A stretch of DNA of 64,000 nt from Oceanospirillaceae bacterium (GCA_003521845.1 DPHB01000026.1:45520-109519); one strand, 5' to 3'. Counted from the stretch's first letter, positions 25,155 to 35,474 are shown. Numbers and translations are program-made. The notes: generated by a model from the sequence alone, not told the origin.

Positions 25155-26687
25155 TTATACGGCCGGAAAGCGTGCTTTTTTTTCTAGTTGGTATATAGGC
25201 AAGCTATTGCGAATGTAATCTTTACTGGCATCTTGTTTGGGGTCGTAGTCCCAAGTTAGCTCTTGATGGGCCATCACACCCTTCAAAAACGCACGACGAT
25301 GCTGGCTTTCGAGCACCCGCTCTTTTAAGGCGACCTGGTCATAGCGCGCGTCAATTTCTTGCTGCAGGCTAGCCACCAATTCAGCATAGGCGGGATCATT
25401 TGCTAGATTATTAAGCTCTTCTGGGTCTACTGCCAAGTCAAACAATTGGCAGATACCGGCACCTTGAGTAATAAATTTTATGGCCCCACGACGTATCATA
25501 TACATGGGAAAACCGGAACCTTCGGCATAGTATTCGCCAATTGCTTCATCATGCCCCGGCTCACCTAAAAGATGAGGATACAAAGAGCGCCCATCTAGTG
25601 GTGTGGCATATTGGAAAGCTTCACCAGCTATATTCTCCCGTGCCATATCGACACAGGTAGGCAAGATATCAGCAAGTGATACCGCATTGCTGACTCGCTT
25701 AGCAGCAAACTTGCTTGGTGCGTGCACAATCAAAGGAATACGGCTGGAGTATTCCAAGAAGCTCATCTTGAACCACATACCCCGCTCACCCAGCATGTCA
25801 CCGTGATCGGCCAAAATGATCACAATAGTGTCGTCTGCTAGCTGTGCTTCCTGCAAGGTATTCATTAGCTCGCCCACCTTGTCGTCGACATCGCTAATGG
25901 CACCGTAATAGGCGCGGCGCGCGTTACGAATAGACTGTTCATCTAGGTCTATTTGCGAAGCACCATAGCCAGTACGTAAAAGGCTTGAATGATGATCTTC
26001 TGGTACTGCACCATGGGGAGTTTTAGGCAAATCAATTTCATCATTGCTGTACAGATCCCACTTCTCTTGGCGGCATAGGTAAGGATCATGGGGCTGGATG
26101 AGGGATACCGTTAAAAAGAACGGCTGCTCAGCACCTTCACGGGCGTGATCAAACAAATAGCGCTTAGCTTTGAAGACCGCCTCATCGTCATAATCTAGAT
26201 ACATGGAACGCATGCAAGGGCCGGCTTTGGTGACCACTTCCATATTGTGATACCAGTCCAGCTTTTTCTCTGGCTCATCCCAATCTGGGTGCCAAGTATA
26301 GTCAGCCGGATAAACATCGGTGGTCAAACGTTCTGCATAACCGTGCAGCTGGTCTGGCCCAATAAAATGCATCTTTCCTGACAAGCAAGTACGGTAGTTT
26401 TGAGCAGACAAGTAATGTGCCACCGTAGGGATTTCTGGCGAGAAATCCACCGCATTGTCCCATGCCGCAATGGGTGTGGGTAAGCGCCCACTCATCATGA
26501 CAAAACGGCTGGGCGCACACAAAGGCGAATTGGTATAGGCAGCATCAAACACCACACCTTCCTCTGCTAGTTTATCGATATTGGGGGACTTCACCACCGG
26601 ATGCCCATAGCAACCCAAAAATTGCGGTGCCAGCTGGTCAGCCATGATGATTAATATGTTGGGTGCCTTATAGGTAGAATTCGCCAT
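25155..26687 (-). CDS. betC: Choline-sulfatase-like sulfatase
   Basis: A 510-residue alkaline-phosphatase-superfamily sulfatase. SPLCAPSRFVMMSGR carries the Cys (residue 57) that becomes formylglycine in the C-x-P-S-R motif, and the N-terminal NILIIMADQLAP supplies a metal Asp. HGDMLGERGMWFKM is also typical. The tail (TWDYDPKQDASKDYIRN ... KARFPAV) is the C-terminal signature of choline-sulfatases (BetC), which help oligomerise and close the site. There is no signal peptide, so it is cytoplasmic. It would free choline or a related alcohol plus sulfate. ATG at 26687 follows GGAG that overlaps the upstream stop. No betA, betB or betI is nearby, so the real substrate may not be choline sulfate. 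A maturase must be encoded elsewhere. Confidence 0.83.
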   Translation of the reverse strand: MANSTYKAPNILIIMADQLAPQFLGCYGHPVVKSPNIDKLAEEGVVFDAAYTNSPLCAPSRFVMMSGRLPTPIAAWDNAVDFSPEIPTVAHYLSAQNYRTCLSGKMHFIGPDQLHGYAERLTTDVYPADYTWHPDWDEPEKKLDWYHNMEVVTKAGPCMRSMYLDYDDEAVFKAKRYLFDHAREGAEQPFFLTVSLIQPHDPYLCRQEKWDLYSNDEIDLPKTPHGAVPEDHHSSLLRTGYGASQIDLDEQSIRNARRAYYGAISDVDDKVGELMNTLQEAQLADDTIVIILADHGDMLGERGMWFKMSFLEYSSRIPLIVHAPSKFAAKRVSNAVSLADILPTCVDMARENIAGEAFQYATPLDGRSLYPHLLGEPGHDEAIGEYYAEGSGFPMYMIRRGAIKFITQGAGICQLFDLAVDPEELNNLANDPAYAELVASLQQEIDARYDQVALKERVLESQHRRAFLKGVMAHQELTWDYDPKQDASKDYIRNSLPIYQLEKKARFPAV

Positions 26688-26696
26688 AACCAACTC

Positions 26697-27449
26697 CTAG
26701 AACAAACCGGGATTTAATGGCGAAGCCGCCGTCAAACCACCATCGATGGTAAACAATTGCCCCGTAGCAAATTGAGATTCGTCACTAGCCAACCACAAGG
26801 CCATATTGGCAATATCTGTAGGCTGCCCAAAACGGCCCGCAGCGTGACGCGCCAAGGCATCGGTTTTTGCTGCCTGTTCATCCTTAGCTACGGCAAAGGC
26901 ACTATCAGCCATATCGGTCATAATCCAACCGGGGCAGATAGCATTGCAGCGAATAGCAGGACCATGGTCAACGGCGACAGAACGGGTAAGACCATGCACA
27001 AAGGCTTTTGAGGCGTTGTACAAGGCCAAACCTGGATCTGCCGTAGTGCCGGAAATAGACCCAATATTAATCACTGAGGCACCCGCACTAAACACTGGCA
27101 TAAAAGCACGTATAGTATTGAAGGTACCCCGGGCATTGACGCCCATTAGCAAATCCCAATCAGCATCTGTGGTACTCACAAGGTCCTTTTCAATTTGCAC
27201 ACCAGCGTTGTTTACTAGCACGTCTAAGTGGCCAAATTCACGGCTAATGAGCTCTGCTAGCTGGGCTACTTCGGTTGCCTGGCTAACATCGGTTTGCTTC
27301 CATATGACGTTTTCAGATAAACCTTGTGGACGTGTACCACGGCCACAGGTAACTACCTGCGCGCCTTCAGCAACAAAACGTTCCACCATGGCGCGGCCAA
27401 TACCTTGCCGACCACCTGTCACCAATGCCACTTTATTCGCTAATCTCAT
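26697..27449 (-). CDS. Short-chain dehydrogenase/reductase, second SDR of operon
   Basis: A 250-residue classical SDR with TGGRQGIG, NNAGV, catalytic Ser in NIGSISGT, YNASK and ATGQLFTIDGG. It shares clear layout with the SDR just upstream (ADPGLALYNASK here, ADPGLAAYCATK there), suggesting duplication. It lies 9 bp after that gene and 9 bp before the sulfatase start, so all are cotranscribed. A pair of SDRs could oxidise and reduce opposite enantiomers of a hydroxy compound, for example converting D- to L-carnitine through the ketone. That is inference. Confidence 0.82.
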   Translation of the reverse strand: MRLANKVALVTGGRQGIGRAMVERFVAEGAQVVTCGRGTRPQGLSENVIWKQTDVSQATEVAQLAELISREFGHLDVLVNNAGVQIEKDLVSTTDADWDLLMGVNARGTFNTIRAFMPVFSAGASVINIGSISGTTADPGLALYNASKAFVHGLTRSVAVDHGPAIRCNAICPGWIMTDMADSAFAVAKDEQAAKTDALARHAAGRFGQPTDIANMALWLASDESQFATGQLFTIDGGLTAASPLNPGLF

Positions 27450-27458
27450 GTGCAGCTC

Positions 27459-28235
27459 CTATAGTCGCATCTGTTGTACTTGAGCTGACAAGCCACCGTC
27501 TAGCACCCACAACTGTCCAGTGGCATAACGCGCCTCGTCACCGGCCAACCAGTTCACAAGGTTGGCCATATCATCAGCGGTGCCATAACGACGTATAGGG
27601 TGCACATTGCGTACTTCTTGCTTTAAAGTTTCAATGTCGCCACTGTCACCAAAGAAGCTTTGCAACATAGGCGTATCCACATAGCCAGGACAGATAGCAT
27701 TGACGCGAATGCCTTCGGGGCCATAGTCACAAGCCATGGCTTTGGTAAGAGCATGTACCGCGCCCTTGGTGGCGCAATAAGCAGCCAAACCTGGGTCGGC
27801 AATAAAGCCATCGTAAGAGCCAAAGTTAATAATGGAACCTACATCGGTACCACGCATCAACGGTAATAGGTGCTTGCTGGTTAAAAATGTACCCGTAACA
27901 TTGATGGCAAAGATTTTGTTCCATTCATCTAAGGTGGTTTCTTCGATGGTCTTTTCTATTTCGATACCGGCTGCATTAACAAGCACATGGGTAGCGCCAA
28001 ACTTGGCTTGCACAAAAGCGGCCAAATCAATCGCACTTTGCTCACTGGTAACGTCATGTTGAAAGTAATGAATGTCGGTATGCATTGCTGCCGGTCTAGG
28101 GGCCAAATCTGCGGCTACCACGATGGCGCCTTCAGCATGAAAGCGGCGGCACATAGCCTGACCAATACCACCGCAACCACCCGTGACAACAGCGACTCGA
28201 TTCTCTAAATGACCCGTTATACGACTCTTTGTCAT
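27459..28235 (-). CDS. Short-chain dehydrogenase/reductase, first SDR of operon
   Basis: A 258-residue classical SDR with TGGCGGIG, the NAAG motif, NFGSYDG with the active Ser, YCATKGAVHALTK with Tyr and Lys, and YATGQLWVLDGG. The last residues are basic and hydrophobic (VQQMRL). First gene of the six-gene minus-strand operon, divergent from the regulator gene 142 bp away. The substrate is not known. It probably acts on the same alcohol or ketone family as its paralogue downstream. Confidence 0.82.
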   Translation of the reverse strand: MTKSRITGHLENRVAVVTGGCGGIGQAMCRRFHAEGAIVVAADLAPRPAAMHTDIHYFQHDVTSEQSAIDLAAFVQAKFGATHVLVNAAGIEIEKTIEETTLDEWNKIFAINVTGTFLTSKHLLPLMRGTDVGSIINFGSYDGFIADPGLAAYCATKGAVHALTKAMACDYGPEGIRVNAICPGYVDTPMLQSFFGDSGDIETLKQEVRNVHPIRRYGTADDMANLVNWLAGDEARYATGQLWVLDGGLSAQVQQMRL

Positions 28236-28377
28236 GCTTTACCTCTTACAGCGTCCAGGCGTCTTCAGCCAAAACATCTTGTGGTTATATTCAATCAGCC
28301 ATTTTTGATCTAAACTGCCCAAAACAACTGTTATTTTTCGCCCTTTTTATGTCTTTTATAGTAAACGAGAAACATTC

Positions 28378-29376
28378 ATGGCTGTAACCAACATTGCCAT
28401 CATTATTCTGCCTAATTTCAATTTGCTAGCGACCACGGCTTTTATTGATCCCTTTCGGGCATTGAATTATTTGCAAGGCAATGCTGTTTACGAATGGCAA
28501 TTTGTTGGTCTAACTAAACAAGCAGTTACTGCAAGCAACGGTATGCAGGTGACGCCTAGCCTAAGTTTAGAAGACCTGGGCGATGCCTTTGACTTGGTCA
28601 TGGTTAGCGCTAGCTGGTTACCTGAAGATCACAATAATCGTACTTTGAATCGATATCTGAAAGTACAGCATAGCCGCGGTGGCATTGTTGGCGGGTTGGA
28701 TACGGGGGCGCAAATACTGGCCTACGCTGGCCTATTAAAGCAACGCCGCGCTAGTATTCATTATGAACATATAGCCAGCATGCGTGAGCTTTTTCCTAGC
28801 ACCACCACCTGCGAAGAATTATTTGTCAAAGATGAGCGTATTCTCACCTGTTGTGGTGGTCAAGCGTCTAGTGACCTCGCCTTGTCATTGATATGGGATT
28901 GGCATGGCGTGGGCCTAGCCAATAGCGTGGCACGGTTTATCTTTCACGACCGTTTGCGCAGCGCCACCGACTCACAAATACCCGGTCATTACGAACCCGT
29001 AGGTCACTCAGTACCAGATAAACTACGCCAAGCCATTGTGATCATGGAAAGCCATTTGGAGCACACAATGAAAATGGCGGACATAGCCAATAAAGTGGGC
29101 CTATCACAACGTCAGCTAGCACGCTTGTTTAAAATCAATACGGGCATATCACCTATACAATACTACGTAGAAGTACGCCTCGACCGGGCTCACGGCATGG
29201 TTACCCAAACCCAGTTGCCCATACTGTCCATTGCCGTGGCTTGTGGCTTCAATTCACAGGAACATTTCAGCAAAGCTTATCATCGTCGCTTTGCTTGTTC
29301 ACCAAGCCAAGACCGCCGCCAAGGACGCACGCCTTTTCACTTTCGGTCGTTCCCTGCGCCTCATGTAGAAAAATAA
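28378..29376 (+). CDS. cdhR: GlxA/GbdR-like AraC regulator (CdhR-type)
   Basis: A 332-residue regulator with an N-terminal DJ-1/PfpI-like domain (about 1-190; GGIVGGLDTGAQILAYAGLL replaces the peptidase nucleophile region) and a C-terminal AraC double helix-turn-helix (MADIANKVGLSQRQLARLFK, then LSIAVACGFNSQEHFSKAYHRRF). This architecture is shared by GbdR, CdhR and SouR of Pseudomonas, which control glycine betaine, carnitine and sarcosine genes. It is divergent from the sulfatase/carnitine operon, so it is very likely its activator. Carnitine (CdhR) is the best guess for the inducer given the genes. Confidence 0.82.
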   Translation: MAVTNIAIIILPNFNLLATTAFIDPFRALNYLQGNAVYEWQFVGLTKQAVTASNGMQVTPSLSLEDLGDAFDLVMVSASWLPEDHNNRTLNRYLKVQHSRGGIVGGLDTGAQILAYAGLLKQRRASIHYEHIASMRELFPSTTTCEELFVKDERILTCCGGQASSDLALSLIWDWHGVGLANSVARFIFHDRLRSATDSQIPGHYEPVGHSVPDKLRQAIVIMESHLEHTMKMADIANKVGLSQRQLARLFKINTGISPIQYYVEVRLDRAHGMVTQTQLPILSIAVACGFNSQEHFSKAYHRRFACSPSQDRRQGRTPFHFRSFPAPHVEK

Positions 29377-29446
29377 ACAACGATTGTTGACTAGGTTTAA
29401 ATGCACTAAGCTAGCGTTACCTGCCTCAAGCTATTAGGAGTTATTT

Positions 29447-29788
29447 ATGTCAACCCAAGCTCTTGCTTTGCAAACCTGTGCACCCTGCCATACGGCAAGT
29501 TCATCCATGCCTACGGAAGAGGTACAAAAACTGCTGCCGCAGATAGCCAATTGGACCTTGCATCCTAGTGGCCAAAAAATACAGCGCAAGCTGACCTTTA
29601 AAGGATTCGCCAAAGCCGTCTACTGCGTCAATCTCAGTACCTACGTGTCCGATCTAACTGGCCACCACGCCGATGTACGTTTTGGCTGGGGGTATTGTGA
29701 AATTGACTACACCACCCATGACGTTGATGGTTTAACCCTCAATGATTTTATATGCGCTGCAAAACTGGATCTGTTATTGGATCAGTGA
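29447..29788 (+). CDS. phhB: Pterin-4a-carbinolamine dehydratase
   Basis: A 113-residue protein with the dehydratase motif SDLTGHHADVRFGWGYCEIDYTTHDVDGL, including the paired histidines of the active site. The N-terminal LQTCAPCHT is usual in PhhB. It recycles 4a-hydroxytetrahydrobiopterin made by phenylalanine hydroxylase. No phhA or phhR is near, so the gene is isolated from its usual partner. AGGAG precedes the ATG. The 3' end overlaps the convergent transporter gene by 7 bp. Confidence 0.9.
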   Translation: MSTQALALQTCAPCHTASSSMPTEEVQKLLPQIANWTLHPSGQKIQRKLTFKGFAKAVYCVNLSTYVSDLTGHHADVRFGWGYCEIDYTTHDVDGLTLNDFICAAKLDLLLDQ

Positions 29789-30678
29789 GAGGCTTTTTGC
29801 TTAGCAAAGAGGCTGCCTACAGCCACGCCACCAACAATCAATAGCGCGGCCAATTGAGTACGGAAATCAACCGTCTCGTTGAGCAGCAATACCCCTAACA
29901 CTAATGCAATTACCGGCACTAACAACTGTGACAAAGCCCCCATTGAGACATCCAGTTGCGGCAGAACACGATACCAGAGTGCATAACCCAAACCGGACAT
30001 GATGGCACCAGAAGCCACCGCGAGTAAGGCACCGTCGGTTGTTACAAACCAAGCTTGATGGCCTAAAGATGGCACTAACAACTGGACTATAACTGGCGCC
30101 GGTAAAGCATATATAAAATTCCACGCCGTGGCGGATAGTGGATCAGACACCTTACGCCCTTGCAGGGAGTATAGTGCCCAGCCTAATGCTGCTAACAACA
30201 TCAGTAAGGCACCAAGCCAAGGCAAATAAAAGCGCTCACCGGGCCAGAACAAGACACCTAAGCCGCATAAAGCAATGACAGCGCCTATACTACGGCTTGT
30301 AGGTATAAATTCACCCGCTTTCAATGCCGCAGCAAACATGGCGACCTGCACTGTACCAAATAGAATCAAAGCACCAAGGCCTGCATCTAAACGCACATAG
30401 GCAAAAGAAAACCCCACCATATAGGTTGCTAAGCCTAGCACTGCTTTAAGATCTATTGTTTGGGGTTTAGGCCAAGTCTTGCGACTTATCGCCAAAAGAA
30501 CAAATAACGTGAAAGCACCCGAAGCTACACGCAAGGTGGCAAATTCACCGGGCCCGATAAGGTCATTGACCAGGGCGGCACGATTGAGCAAAGAATTAGC
30601 GGCAAAGGCTGTTAATGTAAACAGGGTAAGAACAAACAATTGCATGGGTGGTAATCGGTGTCTTTTAGTTGCAAACAC
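29782..30678 (-). CDS. DMT-superfamily (EamA) membrane transporter
   Basis: About 298 residues, ten membrane segments in two EamA repeats (FTLTAFAANSLLNRAAL at the start; LLNETVDFRTQLAALLIVGGVAVGSLF at the end). It is an uncharacterised metabolite exporter or importer. The start is unsure: GTG at 30678 or ATG at 30645 (MQLFVLTL), neither with a strong ribosome site. It converges on phhB and lies next to the tRNA pair; nothing shows its substrate. Confidence 0.78.
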   Translation of the reverse strand: MFATKRHRLPPMQLFVLTLFTLTAFAANSLLNRAALVNDLIGPGEFATLRVASGAFTLFVLLAISRKTWPKPQTIDLKAVLGLATYMVGFSFAYVRLDAGLGALILFGTVQVAMFAAALKAGEFIPTSRSIGAVIALCGLGVLFWPGERFYLPWLGALLMLLAALGWALYSLQGRKVSDPLSATAWNFIYALPAPVIVQLLVPSLGHQAWFVTTDGALLAVASGAIMSGLGYALWYRVLPQLDVSMGALSQLLVPVIALVLGVLLLNETVDFRTQLAALLIVGGVAVGSLFAKQKASH

Positions 30679-30744
30679 TCTACCACAAAATCAAGTATTG
30701 CACTGATTGGGAAGCTACACAGGGTGGTAAATCAAGAAAAGAAG

Positions 30745-30821
30745 TGGCGCGCCCGACACGATTCGAACGTGTGACCGCCTGGTTCGTAGCCAGGTACTCT
30801 ATCCAGCTGAGCTACGGGCGC
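30745..30821 (-). tRNA. tRNA-Arg (anticodon ACG)
   Basis: The reverse complement starts GCGCCCGTAGCTCAGCTGG and folds to a full cloverleaf. The anticodon loop CTACGAA lies between CCTGG and CCAGG. The T-loop TTCGAAT is canonical, the acceptor stem is GCGCCCG/CGGGCGC, and CCA is encoded. ACG is read as ICG for arginine CGN codons. Confidence 0.96.
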
Positions 30822-30846
30822 GCAATTTTGCGAAGCGTGACGTAAA

Positions 30847-30934
30847 TGGCGGTGAGCCAGGGATTCGAACCCTGGATACCTTGCGGTATACACCCTTAGC
30901 AGGGGTGCGCCTTCAGCCACTCGGCCAGCTCACC
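30847..30934 (-). tRNA. tRNA-Ser (anticodon GCT)
   Basis: The reverse complement starts GGTGAGCTGGCCGAGTGG. It has the long variable arm of class II tRNAs (TATACCGCAAGGTATC), anticodon loop CTGCTAA, T-loop TTCGAAT and an encoded CCA. It precedes tRNA-Arg by 25 bp, as in pseudomonads downstream of csrA. Confidence 0.96.
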
Positions 30935-31050
30935 TCATACGTCTTGCAACAGGTATTTTTTTATACCCCTTCGCAAAGAGCGCGTATATTACCGCAACAA
31001 AAGCGTAAATAAAAGCGTTATTTTCAAGGAATTACGCATTTATTTACCAC

Positions 31051-31239
31051 TTAATCTTCGGCCTCATCATCAGCATTTTCATTTTGAATACGCTGATAGA
31101 TTTCTTCACGGTGTACAGCTACATCTTTGGGAGCATTAACCCCAATACGCACCTGATTACCTTTAACTCCTAAGACGGTTACAGTGACTTCGTCACCGAC
31201 CATCAGTGTTTCGCCGACACGGCGAGTCAGAATCAACAT
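31051..31239 (-). CDS. csrA: Carbon storage regulator CsrA/RsmA
   Basis: A 62-residue RNA-binding dimer, the normal length. [16 protein letters not shown] and [22 protein letters not shown] include the RNA-contacting R44-type residue of the VHREE motif. It represses or stabilises mRNAs bearing ANGGA motifs and controls the switch between metabolism, motility and biofilm. It lies between lysC and tRNA-Ser, the pseudomonad order. Confidence 0.96.
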   Translation of the reverse strand: MLILTRRVGETLMVGDEVTVTVLGVKGNQVRIGVNAPKDVAVHREEIYQRIQNENADDEAED

Positions 31240-31376
31240 AGTGGGAACTCCTTTTATTTATACGCGCTTTTCTCCATACTCAGAAGTGCGCTTTTCCCGT
31301 TATTTTTTGCTTTCGTGGCGTTATTATAATTATGCCCCTTCAACTTTCGCTTTAGGGCACAATGGATAATATCAGT

Positions 31377-32615
31377 TTACATAGATTCTTCAACTGCTTC
31401 TTTATCTAGATCAAAAGCGGAGTGCAATGCACGTACAGCCAACTCTAAGTACTTCTCAGCGATAACCACTGATACCTTGATCTCGGACGTAGAGATCATC
31501 TGGATGTTAATATTCTCATCTGCCAGACAATCAAACATAGTGCTAGCAACACCAGCGTGGGAACGCATACCAACACCAACAATAGAAACCTTAGCAATGT
31601 TGTCAGCAGCTTGCGTACCAGCGGCACCTAGGTTGTTTGAAATGCCTTCTAGGATTTCTTGTGCCTTTGCGAAGTCATTGCGATGCACAGTAAAGGTGAA
31701 GTCAGTTAAGCCACCGGCACCGATGTTTTGCAGGATCATATCAACTTCGATATTAGCAGCACTGATAGGCGATAAAATCTTGGATGCCACACCTGGAATG
31801 TCAGGTACACCAGCAATGGTTAGCTTGGCTTCGTCACGGTTAAAGGCAATTCCGGATATTACTGGTTGTTCCATTTTTTCATCACTCTCGGTAGTAATCA
31901 ATGTTCCTGGGCCGTCCTGAAAACTATGCAGGACACGCAGAGGTACGTTGTATTTGCCAGCAAATTCGACTGCACGAATTTGTAAAACCTTGGAGCCAAG
32001 GCTAGCCATTTCCAACATTTCTTCAAAGGTAATTTCGCTCAGGCGACGAGCGCCTTCAACGACACGTGGGTCCGTAGTGTATACACCGTCCACATCAGTA
32101 TAGATCTGACACTCGTCAGCCTGAAGGGCTGCTGCCAAGGCCACACCAGTGGTATCAGAACCACCACGCCCTAAGGTAGTAATACTGCCATTTTCGTCGA
32201 CACCCTGGAAGCCTGCCACGACAACTACACGGCCTTTATTCAAATCACCACGCATGTTATCAACATCAATGTTTTGAATACGAGCCTTCATGTGCGAAGA
32301 ATCCGTACGAATCTTCACCTGGCCACCGGTATAGGACCGCGCATCACAGCCGCGCTCTTTAAGGGCCATACAAAGCAAAGCAATGGTTACTTGCTCGCCT
32401 GTAGATACCAGTACGTCCATTTCACGAGGATCTGGCTGATCTTGCATTTCGTTGGCCATACCGATCAAACGGTTAGTTTCGCCACTCATTGCGGATACCA
32501 CAACTACGATGTCATGACCGTTATCGCGAAATCCTTTTACCTTGTCAGCCACACCCTGGATACGCTCTACAGAGCCAACAGAGGTGCCGCCATACTTTTG
32601 CACATACAATGCCAT
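31377..32615 (-). CDS. lysC: Aspartate kinase LysC
   Basis: A 412-residue monofunctional aspartokinase (alpha/beta type with internal beta start possible). The catalytic part begins ALYVQKYGGTSVGS and includes TLGRGGSDTTGVALAAAL. Two C-terminal ACT domains follow (LTIAGVPDIPGVASKIL; VSIVGVGMRSHAGVASTMF) for feedback control by lysine and/or threonine. It makes aspartyl phosphate, the first step to lysine, threonine, methionine and diaminopimelate. It lies between alaS and csrA. Confidence 0.95.
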   Translation of the reverse strand: MALYVQKYGGTSVGSVERIQGVADKVKGFRDNGHDIVVVVSAMSGETNRLIGMANEMQDQPDPREMDVLVSTGEQVTIALLCMALKERGCDARSYTGGQVKIRTDSSHMKARIQNIDVDNMRGDLNKGRVVVVAGFQGVDENGSITTLGRGGSDTTGVALAAALQADECQIYTDVDGVYTTDPRVVEGARRLSEITFEEMLEMASLGSKVLQIRAVEFAGKYNVPLRVLHSFQDGPGTLITTESDEKMEQPVISGIAFNRDEAKLTIAGVPDIPGVASKILSPISAANIEVDMILQNIGAGGLTDFTFTVHRNDFAKAQEILEGISNNLGAAGTQAADNIAKVSIVGVGMRSHAGVASTMFDCLADENINIQMISTSEIKVSVVIAEKYLELAVRALHSAFDLDKEAVEESM

Positions 32616-32684
32616 TAGTTTTACTTACCTTAATTTTTCAATTTCTAACTCAATCTAATACTCGTCTAGATTGCGCTCAGGTTA

Positions 32685-35294
32685 CTAGCCTAGTGTTTCT
32701 TGTAACCATGGAGTCAGGCTATCCAACGCACCTGCCAACATGGCAGCTTCACCGCCACCTTGTGCCATATCTGGACGACCGCCACCCTTACCATTCATCT
32801 GGCCAGCAGCATGGCGGATAATATCTCCGGCTTTAACACGGCTAGTAATGTCCTGGCTAACACCAGCGACGATGCTTGCCTTGTCATCTGTCTTTACAGC
32901 CAATACAACGACACCAGTACCCAGCTTGTTACGTAACTGATCCATAGTCTCACGTAGCGCCTTGGGCTCTACACCTTGTAGCTCAGTTACTAGTACTTTA
33001 ACACCGCCAATTTCTACGGCATTACCAAGCAAGTCAGCACCCTGGGATGCAGCCAACTTCACTTTAAGCTGTTCTAATTCACGTTCTAGCTGACGGTTGC
33101 GATCCATCAGGCCTTGTACCTTTTCGGTTACCTGTTCGCGGTTAGCTTTTACCATACCGGCTAGAGCGCCAACTGTTTGGCTATTATCTGCCAACCAAGC
33201 AGCAGCAGCTGCGCCAGTCAAAGCTTCAATACGACGTACACCTGCAGCAATACCACCTTCACTTACAATAGCAAAGGCACCAATGTCACCGGTGCGATCT
33301 ACGTGAGTACCACCGCATAGCTCTAGGGAGAAAGGCTTATTGGCAGTTTCGCTACCCATAGTTACCACACGCACTTCTTCGCCGTACTTCTCACCAAACA
33401 AAGCCATTGCACCGGCGTCCTTGGCTTCGTCTAGGCTCATCACAGATGCATTAACAGCCGTGTTAGTACGAATTTCAGCGTTTACCTTGGCTTCAATTTC
33501 CGCCATTTCTGCAACCGTTACGGATTCACCGTGGGAGAAGTCAAAACGCAAACGCTCTGGGTTCACCATGGAACCCTTCTGGTTAACATGCTCACCTAGC
33601 ACCTGACGCATTACTTCGTGCAACAAGTGAGTTGCCGAGTGGTTAACCGCAGAAGCACGACGTACTTTTGCATCAACGGTGGTTGTCACTTGTGTGCCAA
33701 CGGTCAGTTCACCGCTAGTCACTTCACCCGAGTGGACAAAGTGGCTGCCTTGCTTTTGCGTATCAGTGACGGTCAAGCTACCACCTTGCCATGTGATAGT
33801 ACCTTGGTCGCCTACCTGACCACCGGATTCGGCATAGAAAGCGGTATTGGCCAAGACTAGTTGTACCTGACTGCCAGTAGCGGCAGATTCAATTTCACTA
33901 CCGTCTTGCAACAGCGCCATAACGCTACTGGTATCAGTGAGTGAGTCGTATCCGTTAAATTGCGTCTCACCTTCAAGGTTTAACGTTTGGCTATAGTCTA
34001 CTGAGAAGGCACTGGCACTACGCGCACGCTGACGCTGCTCTTCCATAGCGGCCTCAAAGCCTTCCATGTCCATGTCTAGTTCACGCTCACGGGCGATGTC
34101 GCCGGTTAGGTCAACAGGGAATCCATAAGTATCATAAAGTTTGAAGATGGTTGCACCAGGAATTTGCTTACCTTGCAGCTTGTCTAAATCAGCTTCAAGA
34201 ATACGCATACCCTGATCAAGAGTCTTAACAAATTGCTTTTCTTCTTTGAGAATGATTTTCTCAACCTGAGCCTGAGCTTCTGTTAGCTCGGGATAGGCTT
34301 CACCCATCTCTGCTACCAGAGGTGCCACTAACTGATAGAAGAAGTTCCCCGTGGCACCCATCTTGTTACCATGACGGATAGCGCGGCGCATTATGCGGCG
34401 TAACACATAGCCACGCCCTTCATTGGAAGGCTGTACACCATCCACAATTAGGAAGGACACTGAACGTATGTGGTCAGCAATAACCCGTAAGGACTTGTTT
34501 TCCATATCGTCGGTGCCGACGACCTTGGCGGTAGCAGCCAAAAGATGTTGGAACATGTCGATTTCGTAATTGGAATGTACACCTTGCAGTATAGCGGCTA
34601 AGCGCTCTAAGCCCATACCTGTGTCAATGGACTGCTTAGGTAGCGGAGTCATGCTGCCGTCTGGTGCACGATTGTACTGCATGAATACCATGTTCCAGAT
34701 TTCGATATAACGGTCGCCATCTTCTTCTGGGGAGCCTGGAGGCCCACCCCAAACATCTTCACCGTGATCATAAAATATTTCAGAACAAGGACCGCAGGGA
34801 CCGGTATCCCCCATAGACCAAAAATTGTCTTCGTCTAGACGGGAGAAACGTACTTGGCTAATACCCATTTCTTCGAACCAGATTTTTTCGGCTTCGCTAT
34901 CAGAATGGTGTACTGTTACCCAAAGCTTGTCTTCTGATAGGCCCAGCTCTTCGGTAAGAAATTTCCACGCAAATTTTATGGCATCACGCTTAAAGTAATC
35001 GCCAAAACTAAAGTTACCCATCATTTCAAAGAAGGTGTGGTGACGAGCTGTATAACCGACGTTTTCTAGGTCGTTGTGCTTACCACCTGCCCGCACGCAA
35101 CGTTGCGAGGTAACCGCGCGAGTGTAATGTCTAGTTTCATCACCCAAAAATACATCTTTAAACTGCACCATGCCAGCATTGGTAAACAGTAAGGTGGCAT
35201 CGTTACCTGGAATCAAGGAACTACTGCGCACGATCTCATGATCTTGCTTATTAAAATAGTCGAGGAAGGCCTGTCTAATGTCGGCACTTTTCAT
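32685..35294 (-). CDS. alaS: Alanyl-tRNA synthetase
   Basis: An 869-residue class II synthetase. The N-terminal catalytic core covers [19 protein letters not shown] to about 440. The editing domain has [10 protein letters not shown] and CGGTHV, the zinc-binding His/Cys set that removes mischarged serine and glycine. The C-terminal C-Ala/DHHA1 part has [12 protein letters not shown]. The length is normal for bacteria. It precedes lysC on the same strand by 69 bp. Confidence 0.96.
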   Translation of the reverse strand: MKSADIRQAFLDYFNKQDHEIVRSSSLIPGNDATLLFTNAGMVQFKDVFLGDETRHYTRAVTSQRCVRAGGKHNDLENVGYTARHHTFFEMMGNFSFGDYFKRDAIKFAWKFLTEELGLSEDKLWVTVHHSDSEAEKIWFEEMGISQVRFSRLDEDNFWSMGDTGPCGPCSEIFYDHGEDVWGGPPGSPEEDGDRYIEIWNMVFMQYNRAPDGSMTPLPKQSIDTGMGLERLAAILQGVHSNYEIDMFQHLLAATAKVVGTDDMENKSLRVIADHIRSVSFLIVDGVQPSNEGRGYVLRRIMRRAIRHGNKMGATGNFFYQLVAPLVAEMGEAYPELTEAQAQVEKIILKEEKQFVKTLDQGMRILEADLDKLQGKQIPGATIFKLYDTYGFPVDLTGDIARERELDMDMEGFEAAMEEQRQRARSASAFSVDYSQTLNLEGETQFNGYDSLTDTSSVMALLQDGSEIESAATGSQVQLVLANTAFYAESGGQVGDQGTITWQGGSLTVTDTQKQGSHFVHSGEVTSGELTVGTQVTTTVDAKVRRASAVNHSATHLLHEVMRQVLGEHVNQKGSMVNPERLRFDFSHGESVTVAEMAEIEAKVNAEIRTNTAVNASVMSLDEAKDAGAMALFGEKYGEEVRVVTMGSETANKPFSLELCGGTHVDRTGDIGAFAIVSEGGIAAGVRRIEALTGAAAAAWLADNSQTVGALAGMVKANREQVTEKVQGLMDRNRQLERELEQLKVKLAASQGADLLGNAVEIGGVKVLVTELQGVEPKALRETMDQLRNKLGTGVVVLAVKTDDKASIVAGVSQDITSRVKAGDIIRHAAGQMNGKGGGRPDMAQGGGEAAMLAGALDSLTPWLQETLG

Positions 35295-35474
35295 ACTCGT
35301 TCTCGCTCGTTAGCCAATCGTTTAGCTGCTGTTGGTATAGGCGAGCTTAAACTCAACCAAGCCATAACAGACAAAAGGCTAAGTATATAACGATAAGGCC
35401 CATTCAGGCGATAGAACGAGCTTGATTTAGGCCCATTTTTTGACGCTTATTAGACGAAAAACTAAGACTAGCAA

